Shown here piece by piece: positions 1-7,992 of a stretch of 64,000 nucleotides of DNA. The translations under genes were made by a program, and so were the position numbers. Below the pieces are notes generated by a model that did not search any database, was not told the DNA's origin, and worked only from the letters and a program-made list of their open reading frames with translations. Source of the DNA: Microbacterium sp. USTB-Y (GTDB lineage Bacteria > Actinomycetota > Actinomycetes > Actinomycetales > Microbacteriaceae); NCBI RefSeq assembly GCF_023703415.1, contig NZ_JAGMTU010000007.1, forward strand, positions 114,537 to 178,536, written 5' to 3'. Each line of letters begins with the position of its first letter. Position 1 is the stretch's first letter.

Positions 1-563
1 GGCAGGTTGATGAAGAAGATCCACTCCCAGCCGAAGGCGTCCACGAGCAGGCCGCCGGCCAGCGGGCCGACCAGCGTCGCCACTCCGGCGGTCGCGCCCC
101 ACAGCCCCATCGCGGCGCCGCGGCGCTCGGCGGGGAACGTGCGGGTGATCACGGCCATGGTCTGCGGCGTCATCAGCGCGGCGCCGAGACCCTGCACGGC
201 ACGGAACGCGACCAGCGCGGTGAGCGAGCCGGACAGGCCGCAGCCGAGCGAGGCGAGCGTGAAGATCGTGAGACCGATGAGGTAGATGTTCTTCGGGCCG
301 AACCGGTCGCCGAGGCGCCCCGTGATGAGCAGCGGAACCGCATAGGCGAGCAGGTAGGCGCTGGTCACCCACACGACGTTGTCGAGGTTGTTCGTCGAGG
401 GGTCGAGCGCGGCCTTGATGGCCGGGTTCGCGACCGACACGATCGTGGTGTCGACGAGGATCATGAAGAAGCCGATGACGAGCGCCCAGAGGGCGGGCCA
501 CGGGCTCTTCGGCTTGTGGCCGGCGGCGTACGCGCCGGTCGACGTGCTGACGGATTCAGCCAT
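1..563 (-). CDS. MFS drug-efflux transporter, EmrB/QacA (DHA2) type, C-terminus outside window
   Basis: Proton-driven efflux permease of the inner membrane, 14-TM DHA2 branch by similarity. The visible part is the N-terminal ~187 residues. It starts with a short hydrophilic head ([10 protein letters not shown]), then a first TM with the family pattern [14 protein letters not shown], the motif A loop [10 protein letters not shown], and a region matching motif C (VGPLAGGLL). The ATG at 563 overlaps the last 8 bases of the upstream padR gene (ATGGCTGA), so the two are translationally coupled and probably form a repressor-pump operon controlled by the PadR operator at 1182-1197. The substrate cannot be told from the sequence. 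The gene is truncated by the window edge, not visibly broken. Confidence 0.9.
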   Translation of the reverse strand, partial: MAESVSTSTGAYAAGHKPKSPWPALWALVIGFFMILVDTTIVSVANPAIKAALDPSTNNLDNVVWVTSAYLLAYAVPLLITGRLGDRFGPKNIYLIGLTIFTLASLGCGLSGSLTALVAFRAVQGLGAALMTPQTMAVITRTFPAERRGAAMGLWGATAGVATLVGPLAGGLLVDAFGWEWIFFINL

Positions 564-1170
564 CGTGGTGAGCCTTTCGCTTGGCAAGAAGGTGGTCCGG
601 ATCCGGCCCCCACGCGAAGTCGGGAGCGGCGATCCGGGGGATGAGGGCATCGAGCCATTCGATCTCCGCCTGCAGCATGAGGCGGTGGCGGATCGGCTCG
701 AGGAGGTACTGCTCCGGCACGTCACGGGTCGCGGCGCCGTCCAGCCCGGCGCCGATCGCCTCGAGCTCCTCCCGGAGGAGCTCGAGCCGCTGGGTGAGCA
801 GGTCGACGGCCTCGGCCCGCTCGAGGTTGTGCGCCTCGGCCAGGGCCACCCGGAACGACGTCCGCCGCCGGCTGCCCCCGAGCTCGCGGCGCACCCACTC
901 GCGCACGGACTCCGTGCCCGCCGGGGTGACGGCGTAGGTCGTGCGCTCGGGGCGGTTGCCGTCGCGGTCGACGCCGACCTCCTCGAGCAGTCCCTGCCCG
1001 TGCAGGCGGGAGACCGTGTGATAGAGCGTGCCGTTGGAGATCGGGATGATCCGGTCGTCGCGACGGGCCCGGAGCAGCCGCGCCATCTCGTACGGGTGCA
1101 TGTCGCCCTCGCTCAGCAGCGCGAGCACCATCACCCCGAGGGGCGTGAGCACCGGATCCTTCACGATCAT
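556..1170 (-). CDS. PadR family transcriptional repressor
   Basis: 204-residue regulator with an N-terminal PadR winged helix (about residues 8-85; core [20 protein letters not shown], wing region [10 protein letters not shown]) and a C-terminal Vir-like helical domain (about 95-185) with heptad-like Leu/Glu runs for dimerisation. It lies directly upstream of, and overlaps by 8 bp, an EmrB-type efflux pump, the classic arrangement for a substrate-responsive pump repressor. A perfect 16-bp inverted repeat begins 12 bp before its ATG, so autorepression is likely. The inducer is unknown. The ATG at 1170 is the first good start after the operator. Confidence 0.92.
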   Translation of the reverse strand: MIVKDPVLTPLGVMVLALLSEGDMHPYEMARLLRARRDDRIIPISNGTLYHTVSRLHGQGLLEEVGVDRDGNRPERTTYAVTPAGTESVREWVRRELGGSRRRTSFRVALAEAHNLERAEAVDLLTQRLELLREELEAIGAGLDGAATRDVPEQYLLEPIRHRLMLQAEIEWLDALIPRIAAPDFAWGPDPDHLLAKRKAHHDG

Positions 1171-1181
1171 TCCATCCCAAC

Positions 1182-1197
1182 TAGTCCATGTGGACTA
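1182..1197. promoter_or_regulatory. Perfect palindromic operator upstream of padR
   Basis: TAGTCCA-TG-TGGACTA is a perfect inverted repeat 12 bp upstream of the padR start. A half-site copy (AGGACTAT) follows at about 1205-1212, and on the minus strand it reads as TATAGT, a plausible -10. The placement fits autoregulation by the PadR protein. Assigning it to PadR is inference from position. Confidence 0.7.
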
Positions 1198-1251
1198 TCC
1201 GTTTAGGACTATACGCCCGAACGATCGCCGACGCCAGTCCCGAGGCTCGGG

Positions 1252-1833
1252 TCACCGCAGCGCCGTGGCGAGCTGGACGGCGGACAGCGGGCGATCCGCA
1301 TAGACGAGCCGCATCACGGCGGGATCGGGGTTGCCCGCGTCCGAGGCACGGTGCACGAGAGACAGGCCGGCCTTCTCCGCGACCGCCGCGGACGGACGGT
1401 TGTGCTCGACGAGGAAGGCGATCACCGGCACCTCGGGCATGACCTCGGCCGCCGCCGCCCTCGCCGCGCGGGCGAGCTCGGTCGCATAGCCGTGCCCGTG
1501 GTGGTCGGCCGAGAGCCGGTAGCCGAGATTCCAGACGCGCGCCGCGGGATCGTCAGGGTCGGAGGCGAGCAGCGTGCAGCCGCCGTTGCCGATCGTCTGT
1601 CCCGTCTCCCGCAGCCGTACCGTCCAGCTGCCGAGCCCCGCGCGCTCCCAGCTGCGCCACCAGCGCTCCATCATCGTCCCGATCTGCTCGGGCGCGGTGG
1701 GGCGCAGGCTCGGGAAGTGCGTCCAGACCCGGGGATCCGCATTGACCGCGAACACGTCCGCGAGGTCGTCGGGGACCGGCCGGCGCAGCAGGAGGCGGTC
1801 GGTCGTGATCTCGAGGGGGAAGTCGGTGCTCAC
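1252..1833 (-). CDS. GNAT family N-acetyltransferase (RimJ/RimL-like)
   Basis: 193-residue single-domain acetyltransferase using acetyl-CoA. It opens with the RimJ/RimL signature TTDRLLLRRPVPDDL. Later come the beta-strand region around WNLGYRLSADHHGHGYATE, where the acetyl-CoA pyrophosphate loop (Q/R-x-x-G-x-G/A) appears in the variant form HHGHGYA, and the late segment EHNRPSAAVAEKAGL, typical of this family. The acceptor may be a protein N-terminus or a small amine; it cannot be resolved. It is transcribed divergently from purC. The GTG start at 1833 is supported by a -10 box (TAGGTT) exactly 6 nt upstream, which implies a leaderless mRNA. Confidence 0.88.
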   Translation of the reverse strand: MSTDFPLEITTDRLLLRRPVPDDLADVFAVNADPRVWTHFPSLRPTAPEQIGTMMERWWRSWERAGLGSWTVRLRETGQTIGNGGCTLLASDPDDPAARVWNLGYRLSADHHGHGYATELARAARAAAAEVMPEVPVIAFLVEHNRPSAAVAEKAGLSLVHRASDAGNPDPAVMRLVYADRPLSAVQLATALR

Positions 1834-1839
1834 CGGGGC

Positions 1840-1881
1840 AACCTACGCGGGGCCACGGACATCGACGGGCACCGCGATAAT
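1840..1881. promoter_or_regulatory. Divergent leaderless promoters of the GNAT gene and purC
   Basis: On the minus strand, TAGGTT (1845-1840) is followed by 6 nt and the GTG of the acetyltransferase. On the plus strand, GATAAT (1876-1881) is followed by 6 nt and the GTG of purC. Both positions put the transcription start at or within a base or two of the start codon. No Shine-Dalgarno sequence precedes either gene. Confidence 0.6.
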
Positions 1882-1887
1882 GGACGC

Positions 1888-2763
1888 GTGAGCACACCCC
1901 TCGATCTCCCCGGCTGGCGTCACCTCTACTCCGGCAAGGTCCGCGATCTGTACGCCCCGGAGGATCCGGCGGACGAGCGCCTGCTCGTCGTCGCCAGCGA
2001 CCGGGTGAGCGCCTTCGACTTCGCGCTCGAGCCGCCGATCCCGGAGAAGGGCGCCCTGCTCACCGCGCTCAGCCGCTGGTGGTTCGACCGGCTGGCCGAG
2101 GGAGCGGATCCGATTCCGAACCACCTGGTCGACGGCGACGTCCCGCCCGAGGTCGCCGACCGGGCGATGCTCGCGAGGAAGCTCGACATGCTCCCGATCG
2201 AGTGCGTCGTGCGGGGCTACCTGACCGGATCCGGCTGGGCGGAGTATCAGGCGGACGGCACGGTGTGCGGCATCCCGCTGCCGGACGGCCTGCACAACGG
2301 CGACCGCCTGCCCGAGCCGCTGTTCACCCCGGCCTACAAGGCGCCGATGGGCGAGCACGACGAGAACATCACCTTCGCCCGCACCGAGGAGCTCGTCGGG
2401 CCCGAGCGCGCCGCGCAGCTGCGCGACATCTCGCTCGCCGTGTACCGCCGCGCCGCGTCGATCGCCGAGGAGCGCGGGCTCATCCTCGCCGACACGAAGT
2501 TCGAGTTCGGCGTCGACGAGGACGGCACCCTCCGCCTCGCGGACGAGGTGCTGACGAGCGACTCGTCGCGCTACTGGGACGCCGAGGCCTGGCGGACCGG
2601 ATCCACCCCCGCCGAGCGGATGGCGAGCTTCGACAAGCAGATCGTGCGCGACTGGCTCTCCGCGCACTGGGACAAGCAGGGCACGCCGCCGGTGCTGCCC
2701 GAGGACGTCGTCGCCCGGACGGCCGCCCGCTACGCCGAGCTCCTGGCGCGCCTGACGGCCTGA
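1888..2763 (+). CDS. purC: Phosphoribosylaminoimidazole-succinocarboxamide synthase (SAICAR synthetase)
   Basis: Cytosolic enzyme of de novo purine synthesis (EC 6.3.2.6) joining CAIR and aspartate with ATP. The 291-residue protein carries the expected landmarks in order: YSGKVRDLY (nucleotide loop), ASDRVSAFDF, LPIECVVRGYLTGSGW, GEHDENITF, ILADTKFEFG and DEVLTSDSSRYW. The GTG at 1888 is chosen because the protein begins a few residues before the conserved HLYSGKVRDLY block and a GATAAT -10 lies 6 nt upstream. A nearby ATG at 1880 is out of frame. The gene stands alone and is followed by a long terminator hairpin. The same hairpin family follows purQ at 37.7 kb. Confidence 0.97.
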   Translation: MSTPLDLPGWRHLYSGKVRDLYAPEDPADERLLVVASDRVSAFDFALEPPIPEKGALLTALSRWWFDRLAEGADPIPNHLVDGDVPPEVADRAMLARKLDMLPIECVVRGYLTGSGWAEYQADGTVCGIPLPDGLHNGDRLPEPLFTPAYKAPMGEHDENITFARTEELVGPERAAQLRDISLAVYRRAASIAEERGLILADTKFEFGVDEDGTLRLADEVLTSDSSRYWDAEAWRTGSTPAERMASFDKQIVRDWLSAHWDKQGTPPVLPEDVVARTAARYAELLARLTA

Positions 2764-2774
2764 CCCCGCACATT

Positions 2775-2826
2775 CGAGTCGTCCCCCTGAGCACGGGCCA
2801 TAGGTCGTGCTCAGGGGGACGACTCG
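2775..2826 (+). terminator. 21-bp-arm hairpin after purC
   Basis: Perfect arms CGAGTCGTCCCCCTGAGCACG (2775-2795) and its complement (2806-2826) around a 10-nt loop. There is no downstream T tract. The long GC stem just after the purC stop suggests a terminator or processing element. The arm core recurs at 37722-37771 after purQ, so it is also a dispersed repeat. Confidence 0.75.
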
Positions 2827-2904
2827 GAGGTGGTGGCCGCATCTCCCAGGGAACGTTCAGGATAGGGTTTCCCCAGCCCCCTCCCCCGATCCCGAGGAGT
2901 CCGC

Positions 2905-4251
2905 ATGGCCCTGTGGAAGATCCACGGCGACGGGCGCACGGTCGAACCCGGCGCCGTCGTCCGCCCCGATGAGCGCCTGAACTGGCCCGCGACGATCGCG
3001 ATCGGCGTGCAGCACGTCGTGGCGATGTTCGGCGCGACGTTCCTGGTGCCGATCCTCACCGGGTTCCCCGTGCCGACCACGCTGCTGTTCAGCGGCATCG
3101 GCACGATCCTGTTCCTGCTCATCACCCGCAACAAGCTGCCCAGCTACCTCGGATCCTCGTTCGCGTTCATCGCTCCGGTGACGGCGGCGACCGCCGCGCA
3201 CGCGACCGGCGCCGACAAGGGCATCGGCGCCGCGCTCGCCGGCATCGTCGCGGTCGGCGTGCTGCTCGCGATCATCGGCGTCGTCGTGCACGTCGCCGGC
3301 GTGAAGTGGGTGGACCGCTTCCTGCCGCCCGTGCTCGCCGGCACGATCGTCGCGCTGATCGGGTTCAACCTCGCCGGTGCCGCCTACGGCAACTTCGCCC
3401 AGGCGCCGATCACGGCGACCTTCACCCTCGCGATCACCATCGTGTTCGCCGTGCTCTTCCGCGGCTTCCTGGGGCGGATCTCGATCTTCCTCGGAGTGAT
3501 CGCGGGGTACGTCTTCGCGGCGTTCCGCGGCGAGCTCGACTTCTCCGCCGTCGACAAGGCCGCCTGGGTGGGCCTGCCGACCTTCCACCTGCCCGACTTC
3601 GGCACCCCGACCGTGTGGAGCGGCATCGCGATGTTCCTGCCCGTCGTGCTCGTGCTCATCGCCGAGAACGTCGGACACGTGCGGGGCGTGGCGACCATGG
3701 TCGAGGATCCGGAGATCAACGCGCAGACCGGGAAGGCGCTCATCGCCGACGGCGTCTCGACGACCCTCGCCGGATTCTTCGGCGGATCCGGCACGACGAC
3801 CTACGGCGAGAACATCGGCGTCATGGCCTCGACCCGCGTGTACTCGACCGCGGCGTACTGGGTGGCCGGCATCGCCGCCATCCTGCTGAGCCTGTCGCCG
3901 AAGTTCGGCGCTATCATCAACTCGGTGCCGCCGGGCGTCCTCGGCGGGATCACGACCGGCCTCTACGGCCTCATCGGCGTGATCGGCATCAAGATCTGGG
4001 TCGACAACCGCGTCGACTTCTCGCGGCCGGTGAACCAGTACACGGCGGCCGTCGCGCTCATCATCGCCGTCGGCGGCTTCTCGATCTCGATCAAGGACTC
4101 GGGCTTCATGCTCGGCGGCATCGTGATCGCCACGGTCGCAGCGATCGTCATCTACCACGGCGGCAACGCGATCGCCCGGCTGCGCCGGAGCGGGGCGGAC
4201 GATCCGCGTCCGCTCGAAGGGGTCGGCCCGATGGGCGGCGACCCGGCCTGA
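2905..4251 (+). CDS. NCS2 family uracil/xanthine permease (UraA/PyrP type)
   Basis: 448-residue polytopic membrane protein of the nucleobase:cation symporter-2 family, importing uracil or a related base with protons. Visible family landmarks are the start LNWPATIAIGVQHVVAMFGA (the QH of TM1), the Ser-rich SYLGSSFAFIAP half-helix, and the hallmark TTYGENIGV with the acidic residue that contacts the base in the UraA structure; AENVGHV also matches the family. About 14 hydrophobic segments are present. The N-terminus LWKIHGDGR is typical of actinobacterial uracil permeases. An SD (GAGGAG) precedes the ATG at 2905. Uracil is the most likely substrate but xanthine cannot be excluded. Confidence 0.92.
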   Translation: MALWKIHGDGRTVEPGAVVRPDERLNWPATIAIGVQHVVAMFGATFLVPILTGFPVPTTLLFSGIGTILFLLITRNKLPSYLGSSFAFIAPVTAATAAHATGADKGIGAALAGIVAVGVLLAIIGVVVHVAGVKWVDRFLPPVLAGTIVALIGFNLAGAAYGNFAQAPITATFTLAITIVFAVLFRGFLGRISIFLGVIAGYVFAAFRGELDFSAVDKAAWVGLPTFHLPDFGTPTVWSGIAMFLPVVLVLIAENVGHVRGVATMVEDPEINAQTGKALIADGVSTTLAGFFGGSGTTTYGENIGVMASTRVYSTAAYWVAGIAAILLSLSPKFGAIINSVPPGVLGGITTGLYGLIGVIGIKIWVDNRVDFSRPVNQYTAAVALIIAVGGFSISIKDSGFMLGGIVIATVAAIVIYHGGNAIARLRRSGADDPRPLEGVGPMGGDPA

Positions 4252-4983
4252 TCAGCGCGAGGCCCGCGTCCGCGGCTCGGATTCCGAGCCGGGCGCGGGC
4301 TTCGTCGCACCCGGCAGCGGCGCCGCGGGCTCGGGCAGCCCGTAGCTGCGGTGCACCCAGCGGCGCGCGGCCTCGAGCGGGTACGAGTCGCCGTAGACGA
4401 TGCGCTGCCCGACGATCCCGTCGAGCAGGCTGCGCAGCATGATCTCCTCCATCGCCGGGTCCGCCGCGCCCCGCTCCCGGAAGATCGCCCGCACCGCGTC
4501 CTCGGCCGCGGCCACGCCCTCGACGTGGCGCCGCTCGGCGGCGGCGAACAGTGCGCGGGTGGTCGGCTGCTGCTGCAGGGCGACGACCACGCGCTGCAGC
4601 GGGAGGGCCACCGCCGTCATCCCGAGCGCCGTGTCGATGATCGCCGCGAGCCGCACCTCGGCAGGAAGGTCGTCCGGCGCCGGGGCCACGGGTTCCAGGC
4701 CCTCGCCGCGCGCGATCCCGAGCAGCATCGCGAACCAGCGGTCGATGACCGCTGCGATGAGCTGCTCCTTGCCGCCGAAGTAGTAGTTCACCAGCCCCTG
4801 CGCGACGCCGGCGCGACGCGTGATGTCGGCGATGGTCGCCCCCTCGACCCCGTGCTCCGCGAACACGTCGATCGCCGCCTGGAGCAGGGCCTCGTGCGAG
4901 CGCTCCCGGGCGATGCGGTTCTGCTCGGGGGAGCGTGCCATGCGCGGGCGCCTTCCGGATCCGTTTCCGGGTGTCGGATCCAT
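4252..4983 (-). CDS. TetR/AcrR family transcriptional regulator
   Basis: 243-residue repressor. An N-terminal TetR helix-turn-helix lies at about residues 27-75, with the sequence DVFAEHGVEGATIADITRRA followed by GVAQGLVNYYFGGKEQLIAA. The long variable C-terminal ligand/dimer domain resembles TetR_C_6 proteins (BetI-like). Start at 4983: a -10-like TAATCT ends 5 nt upstream, consistent with a leaderless message; an internal ATG at 4941 (MARSPEQN) is the alternative. A TGAATG-CT-CATTCA palindrome lies between this gene and the divergent DUF1266 gene, so the regulator probably controls itself and that membrane-protein pair. The ligand is unknown. Confidence 0.9.
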   Translation of the reverse strand: MDPTPGNGSGRRPRMARSPEQNRIARERSHEALLQAAIDVFAEHGVEGATIADITRRAGVAQGLVNYYFGGKEQLIAAVIDRWFAMLLGIARGEGLEPVAPAPDDLPAEVRLAAIIDTALGMTAVALPLQRVVVALQQQPTTRALFAAAERRHVEGVAAAEDAVRAIFRERGAADPAMEEIMLRSLLDGIVGQRIVYGDSYPLEAARRWVHRSYGLPEPAAPLPGATKPAPGSESEPRTRASR

Positions 4984-4999
4984 TCGCTAGATTAATAAC

Positions 5000-5013
5000 T
5001 GAATGCTCATTCA
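5000..5013. promoter_or_regulatory. TetR-type palindromic operator between divergent genes
   Basis: TGAATG-CT-CATTCA, a perfect inverted repeat of the kind bound by AcrR/BetI-like regulators (TTGAATGAGCATTCA on the other strand). It sits just upstream of the inferred -10 of the tetR gene and upstream of the plus-strand gene starting at 5045, so binding could block both promoters. Confidence 0.7.
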
Positions 5014-5044
5014 ACCTACGAGAAGCCCGCACGGAAGGCCTCCC

Positions 5045-5920
5045 ATGCACCCCAGCGCACGCGTCGACCTGAACGACCTCGGAAGCGTCGTCGAATGGCT
5101 CATCGCGCAGTGGTGGGTCTGGGTGATCGTCGGCGTCGTCGTGCTGTTCTTCCTCGTGATCTGGATCATGCCGGCCGCGAAGGTGAAGCCGTCCGAGAAG
5201 TTCTCCACGGATGACCGCGAGGCCGACGAGATCGCCCTCGGCTTCCTGCAGATCGTGAACATGCCGTCGGGGCCCTGGAACGACCCGACCGCGCCCGCGC
5301 TCAGCGCGAACGACAAGAAGCACCTCGTCGAGATGTGGGGCGTGCCCACGCGGGAGAGCTGGCTCGCCGCCATCGACCGCCTCGTGACCGTGCGCCGCCG
5401 CCGCGACGTCTGGGTGACCTGCCTGTCCCTCCGCGCCGAGCTCGCGCAGCGCCTCGGGCGCGTCCCGAAGGCGAAGGAGTGGATCGCGGCGATCCTCGAG
5501 GCCGGCGGAGACAAGCGCGACGCCCGCGGCTTCGTCACGGCGATCGAGAGCGTCGAAGCCCAGGTGCGCAAGCTCGTCGGGAAGGACATCGTGACGCCCG
5601 ACCTGTACGTGCGCACCCTCGACGGCTACGCCCTGGGGCAGGCGGTGGGCCTGACGACCTGGGGCGTCGCGCTCGGCCACGCGGAGGTGCCGGAGGCCAG
5701 GGCGATCATCCGCCGCATCAACGAGGGGGGCCGCCCCGCGTTCTCCTCCTGGGCGGACTTCGGCCTCAGCTACATCGTCGGGCGCGTCATGCACTGGAGC
5801 GACGGGAGCATCGGCGAGAAGACCTTCGACAAGTACGGCGACGGCTGGAGCGAGTTCAAGGCCGCCGCGACGGCGAAGCGCAACGGCCCCTGGGCGTCGC
5901 TGCCCTGGCGCATCGGGTGA
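5045..5920 (+). CDS. DUF1266-type membrane-anchored protein
   Basis: 291-residue protein of unknown function. One N-terminal TM helix (about residues 18-42, WWVWVIVGVVVLFFLVIWI) is followed by a cytosolic helical region with the DUF1266 pattern: MWGVPTRESWLAAIDRL, then a conserved ARGFVTAIE stretch and the C-terminal SWADFGLSYIVGRVMHW block. This domain occurs in poorly studied bacterial proteins, some next to toxin or secretion genes, but nothing here supports such a role. The ATG at 5045 is preferred over one at 5003, which falls inside the TetR operator. GGAAGG lies 7 nt upstream. It overlaps the next gene by GTGA. Confidence 0.75.
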   Translation: MHPSARVDLNDLGSVVEWLIAQWWVWVIVGVVVLFFLVIWIMPAAKVKPSEKFSTDDREADEIALGFLQIVNMPSGPWNDPTAPALSANDKKHLVEMWGVPTRESWLAAIDRLVTVRRRRDVWVTCLSLRAELAQRLGRVPKAKEWIAAILEAGGDKRDARGFVTAIESVEAQVRKLVGKDIVTPDLYVRTLDGYALGQAVGLTTWGVALGHAEVPEARAIIRRINEGGRPAFSSWADFGLSYIVGRVMHWSDGSIGEKTFDKYGDGWSEFKAAATAKRNGPWASLPWRIG

Positions 5921-6993
5921 GCGCGGCGACACCGAGCGCACCCCGGCCGGACGCGGAACCGCTGCGGATCGAGCTCGCGCCGCTGCGATCGACACCGGGC
6001 ATCGGCACTCTGCTCGGCTATGAACGGGCGGCCGGGATCCCCCTGCACCGCCGGTTCTTCACGGTGCTCGCGGGGGTGCTCCTGCTCACCGCGGCGATCG
6101 TCGTCGCGCTCTGGTGGCTGGGCCGGATCGGGATGCTCGAGCGGGTGCCGCTGCTCGCCGGGTTCGGGGTGTTCTACGGACTGCTCGGGGCGGCGGGCTT
6201 CCTCTGGTACGCCGTGGCCCTCTCGCGACGCGCGAAGCTCGCGCTCTTCGCCTGGACCAACGGCTGGGCGTACGCCGATCTGCTGCAGGACACCCGACGG
6301 CCCGGGGCGGCGTTCACGCGCATGCGGCGGTCGATGGAGCGCGGCGTGGTCGCCTCGGACGACCCGCGGATCCCGTTCGAGCTCGGGATCGTCCATTCCG
6401 TCGGCAGCCGGGACGAGGGGGCGACCCTGCAGCGTCCGTTCGGCTTCGTGGAACTGCCGCTGCCGGTCAAGGTGCCGCACATCGTGCTGCGGAACCGCCG
6501 CCGCAGCATCGTGCCGACCCTCGGCCTGCGCGGCGCCAGGATGGACCTCGAGGGGCACTTCGCCACGACGTTCCAGCTGCTCGTGCCCGAGGGGTACCAG
6601 CGCGACGCGCTGTACATCTTCACGCCCGACCTCATGGCGCGCGTGCTCGACCTCGGCGCGGCGGGCGAGCTCGAGCTCGTCGAGGACCGCGCCTACCTCT
6701 ACCTTCCCGCACGCACCCGGTTCGACGCACCGGACGTCATGCGCGGGATCATCGAGCTCGCGGAGGAGCTGCACCGTCGCCTCGCGGCGCGGACCGCGGC
6801 CTACCGCGACGAGACCGCCGTCCCGATCGCGCACGGGGAGGGCGTGACGATCGGGCTCGGCGGACAGCGCCTCGGCGGGCAGGGCGTGTCCCTGCTCGCC
6901 GTCGCCGCCACGTCGGCGGCGGTGATCCTCTCGGCGGGGATCACCGCGTTCGCGCTGTTCGGGGGGAACCTCCTGCGATCCTTCGGAGGGTGA
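5917..6993 (+). CDS. Uncharacterised membrane protein (DUF3137-like)
   Basis: 358-residue protein I do not recognise with certainty. Two TM helices lie near residues 46-95 (VLAGVLLLTAAIVVALWWL; LLAGFGVFYGLLGAAGFLWY). A large soluble domain follows with FELGIVHSVGS, VPHIVLRNRR and LEGHFATTFQLLVPEGYQ, and a last TM sits near residue 330. The pattern of paired N-terminal helices, a beta-rich middle and an ILD/EDRAYLY-like segment resembles DUF3137-type proteins. The GTG start at 5917 overlaps the stop of the DUF1266 gene by 4 nt, so the two are co-translated and both probably lie under the TetR operator. Confidence 0.6.
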   Translation: MSAATPSAPRPDAEPLRIELAPLRSTPGIGTLLGYERAAGIPLHRRFFTVLAGVLLLTAAIVVALWWLGRIGMLERVPLLAGFGVFYGLLGAAGFLWYAVALSRRAKLALFAWTNGWAYADLLQDTRRPGAAFTRMRRSMERGVVASDDPRIPFELGIVHSVGSRDEGATLQRPFGFVELPLPVKVPHIVLRNRRRSIVPTLGLRGARMDLEGHFATTFQLLVPEGYQRDALYIFTPDLMARVLDLGAAGELELVEDRAYLYLPARTRFDAPDVMRGIIELAEELHRRLAARTAAYRDETAVPIAHGEGVTIGLGGQRLGGQGVSLLAVAATSAAVILSAGITAFALFGGNLLRSFGG

Positions 6994-7096
6994 TCGCAGG
7001 ACGCCGGAGCCCTGGGGATCCGGCGCCGACGCCCCGCCCTCCGGTCCCCCGGCCGGGGGCGGGGCGCGCTCCGCATACGGGGCGGCGGGTGCGGGG

Positions 7097-7208
7097 CGCC
7101 GGGCACGGTGCCGAGCGCCGGGCGCGCCGATCCGCGGGCGCCGGGCGCGGGACGCCGGGCACGGTGCCTGGCGCCGGGCGCGCCGATCCGTGGGCGCCGG
7201 GCGTGTGA
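7097..7208. repeat. 56-bp tandem repeat, two copies
   Basis: Copy 1 is 7097-7152 and copy 2 is 7153-7208, with about five differences. Each begins CGCCGGGCACGGTGCC. It lies in the 372-bp gap between two convergent genes and codes for nothing apparent. Confidence 0.7.
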
Positions 7209-7290
7209 CGATCGGCACACCCTGCGACGATCAGCACACGAATCCACGTCAACACGTGTGCGGATCGTGACACCGTGTGCTGATCGTGAC
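7204..7290. terminator. Cluster of nested inverted repeats between convergent genes
   Basis: Four copies of a GTGTG(C/A)-GATC-type motif. Two are oriented one way (around 7204-7220 and 7227-7240) and two the other (around 7255-7270 and 7274-7290, e.g. GTGTGCTGATCGTGAC), so the region folds into a two-tier stem. It sits between the end of the plus-strand gene at 6993 and the end of the minus-strand response regulator at 7366. A bidirectional terminator is the simplest reading. Confidence 0.5.
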
Positions 7291-7365
7291 GCGCCTCCCC
7301 GCCCGGGGATCGGCGCGCCCCGAACCCGACCGCGCCCCGACCCGGCCGCGGATCCCGCGTGCGTG

Positions 7366-7992
7366 TCAGCGTCGGATGATGCGCTGCTCGATCGCCGCCG
7401 CCACGGCGCCGGCCCTGGTGTCGACGCCGAGCTTGCCGTAGATGTGCGACAGGTGCGATTTCACCGTCGCCTCCGAGACGAAGAGCGCCTTCGCGAGCTC
7501 GCGGTTGCCGAGCCCGTCCGCGAGCAGCTCGATCACCTCCACCTCGCGCTCCGTCATCCGCGGCTCCGGAGACGAGGCACGGCGCATGAGCACCGCGGCG
7601 ACCGAGGGCGCGAGCGCGGGCTCTCCCCGGTGCACCGCGTGGATCCCGGCGAACAGCTGGTCCGGCGGGGTGTCCTTGAGGAGGTAGCCGGCGGCCCCGG
7701 CGTCGAGCGCGCGCAGGATGTCGGACTCGCTGTCGTAGGTGGTGAGCACGAGCACGGCCGGCGGATCCGGCAGCGCGCGGATGCGGCTCGTCGCGGCGAT
7801 GCCGCCCTCGCCGTCGCCGAGGCTGAGGTCCATCAGCACGACGTCCGGCCGCTCGGCCCCGACCGCCTGCACCGCCTCGTCGGCGCTGGATGCCTCGCCC
7901 ACCACGACGAGGTCATCGGCCGATTCGACCAGCGCCCGCACGCCCGCGCGCACCACCGGGTGGTCGTCGACGAGCACGATCTTCAGGGTCAT
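7366..7992 (-). CDS. NarL/FixJ-type response regulator
   Basis: 208-residue DNA-binding response regulator. The receiver domain (1-120) has the acidic pair in VLVDDHP, the phospho-acceptor Asp55 in VVLMDLSLGD, Thr in VLVLTTYDSE and Lys in GYLLKDTPP. The C-terminal LuxR-type HTH (about 143-205) reads MTEREVEVIELLADGLGNRE and VSEATVKSHLSHIYGKLGV. It overlaps its cognate histidine kinase by ATGA, so the pair is one operon and translationally coupled. Target genes cannot be assigned from this window. Confidence 0.95.
   Translation of the reverse strand: MTLKIVLVDDHPVVRAGVRALVESADDLVVVGEASSADEAVQAVGAERPDVVLMDLSLGDGEGGIAATSRIRALPDPPAVLVLTTYDSESDILRALDAGAAGYLLKDTPPDQLFAGIHAVHRGEPALAPSVAAVLMRRASSPEPRMTEREVEVIELLADGLGNRELAKALFVSEATVKSHLSHIYGKLGVDTRAGAVAAAIEQRIIRR

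Noticed and set aside
5003..5044. ATG at 5003 as start of the DUF1266 protein
   Set aside because: It lies inside the TGAATG-CT-CATTCA operator and has no SD. The ATG at 5045 has GGAAGG upstream.
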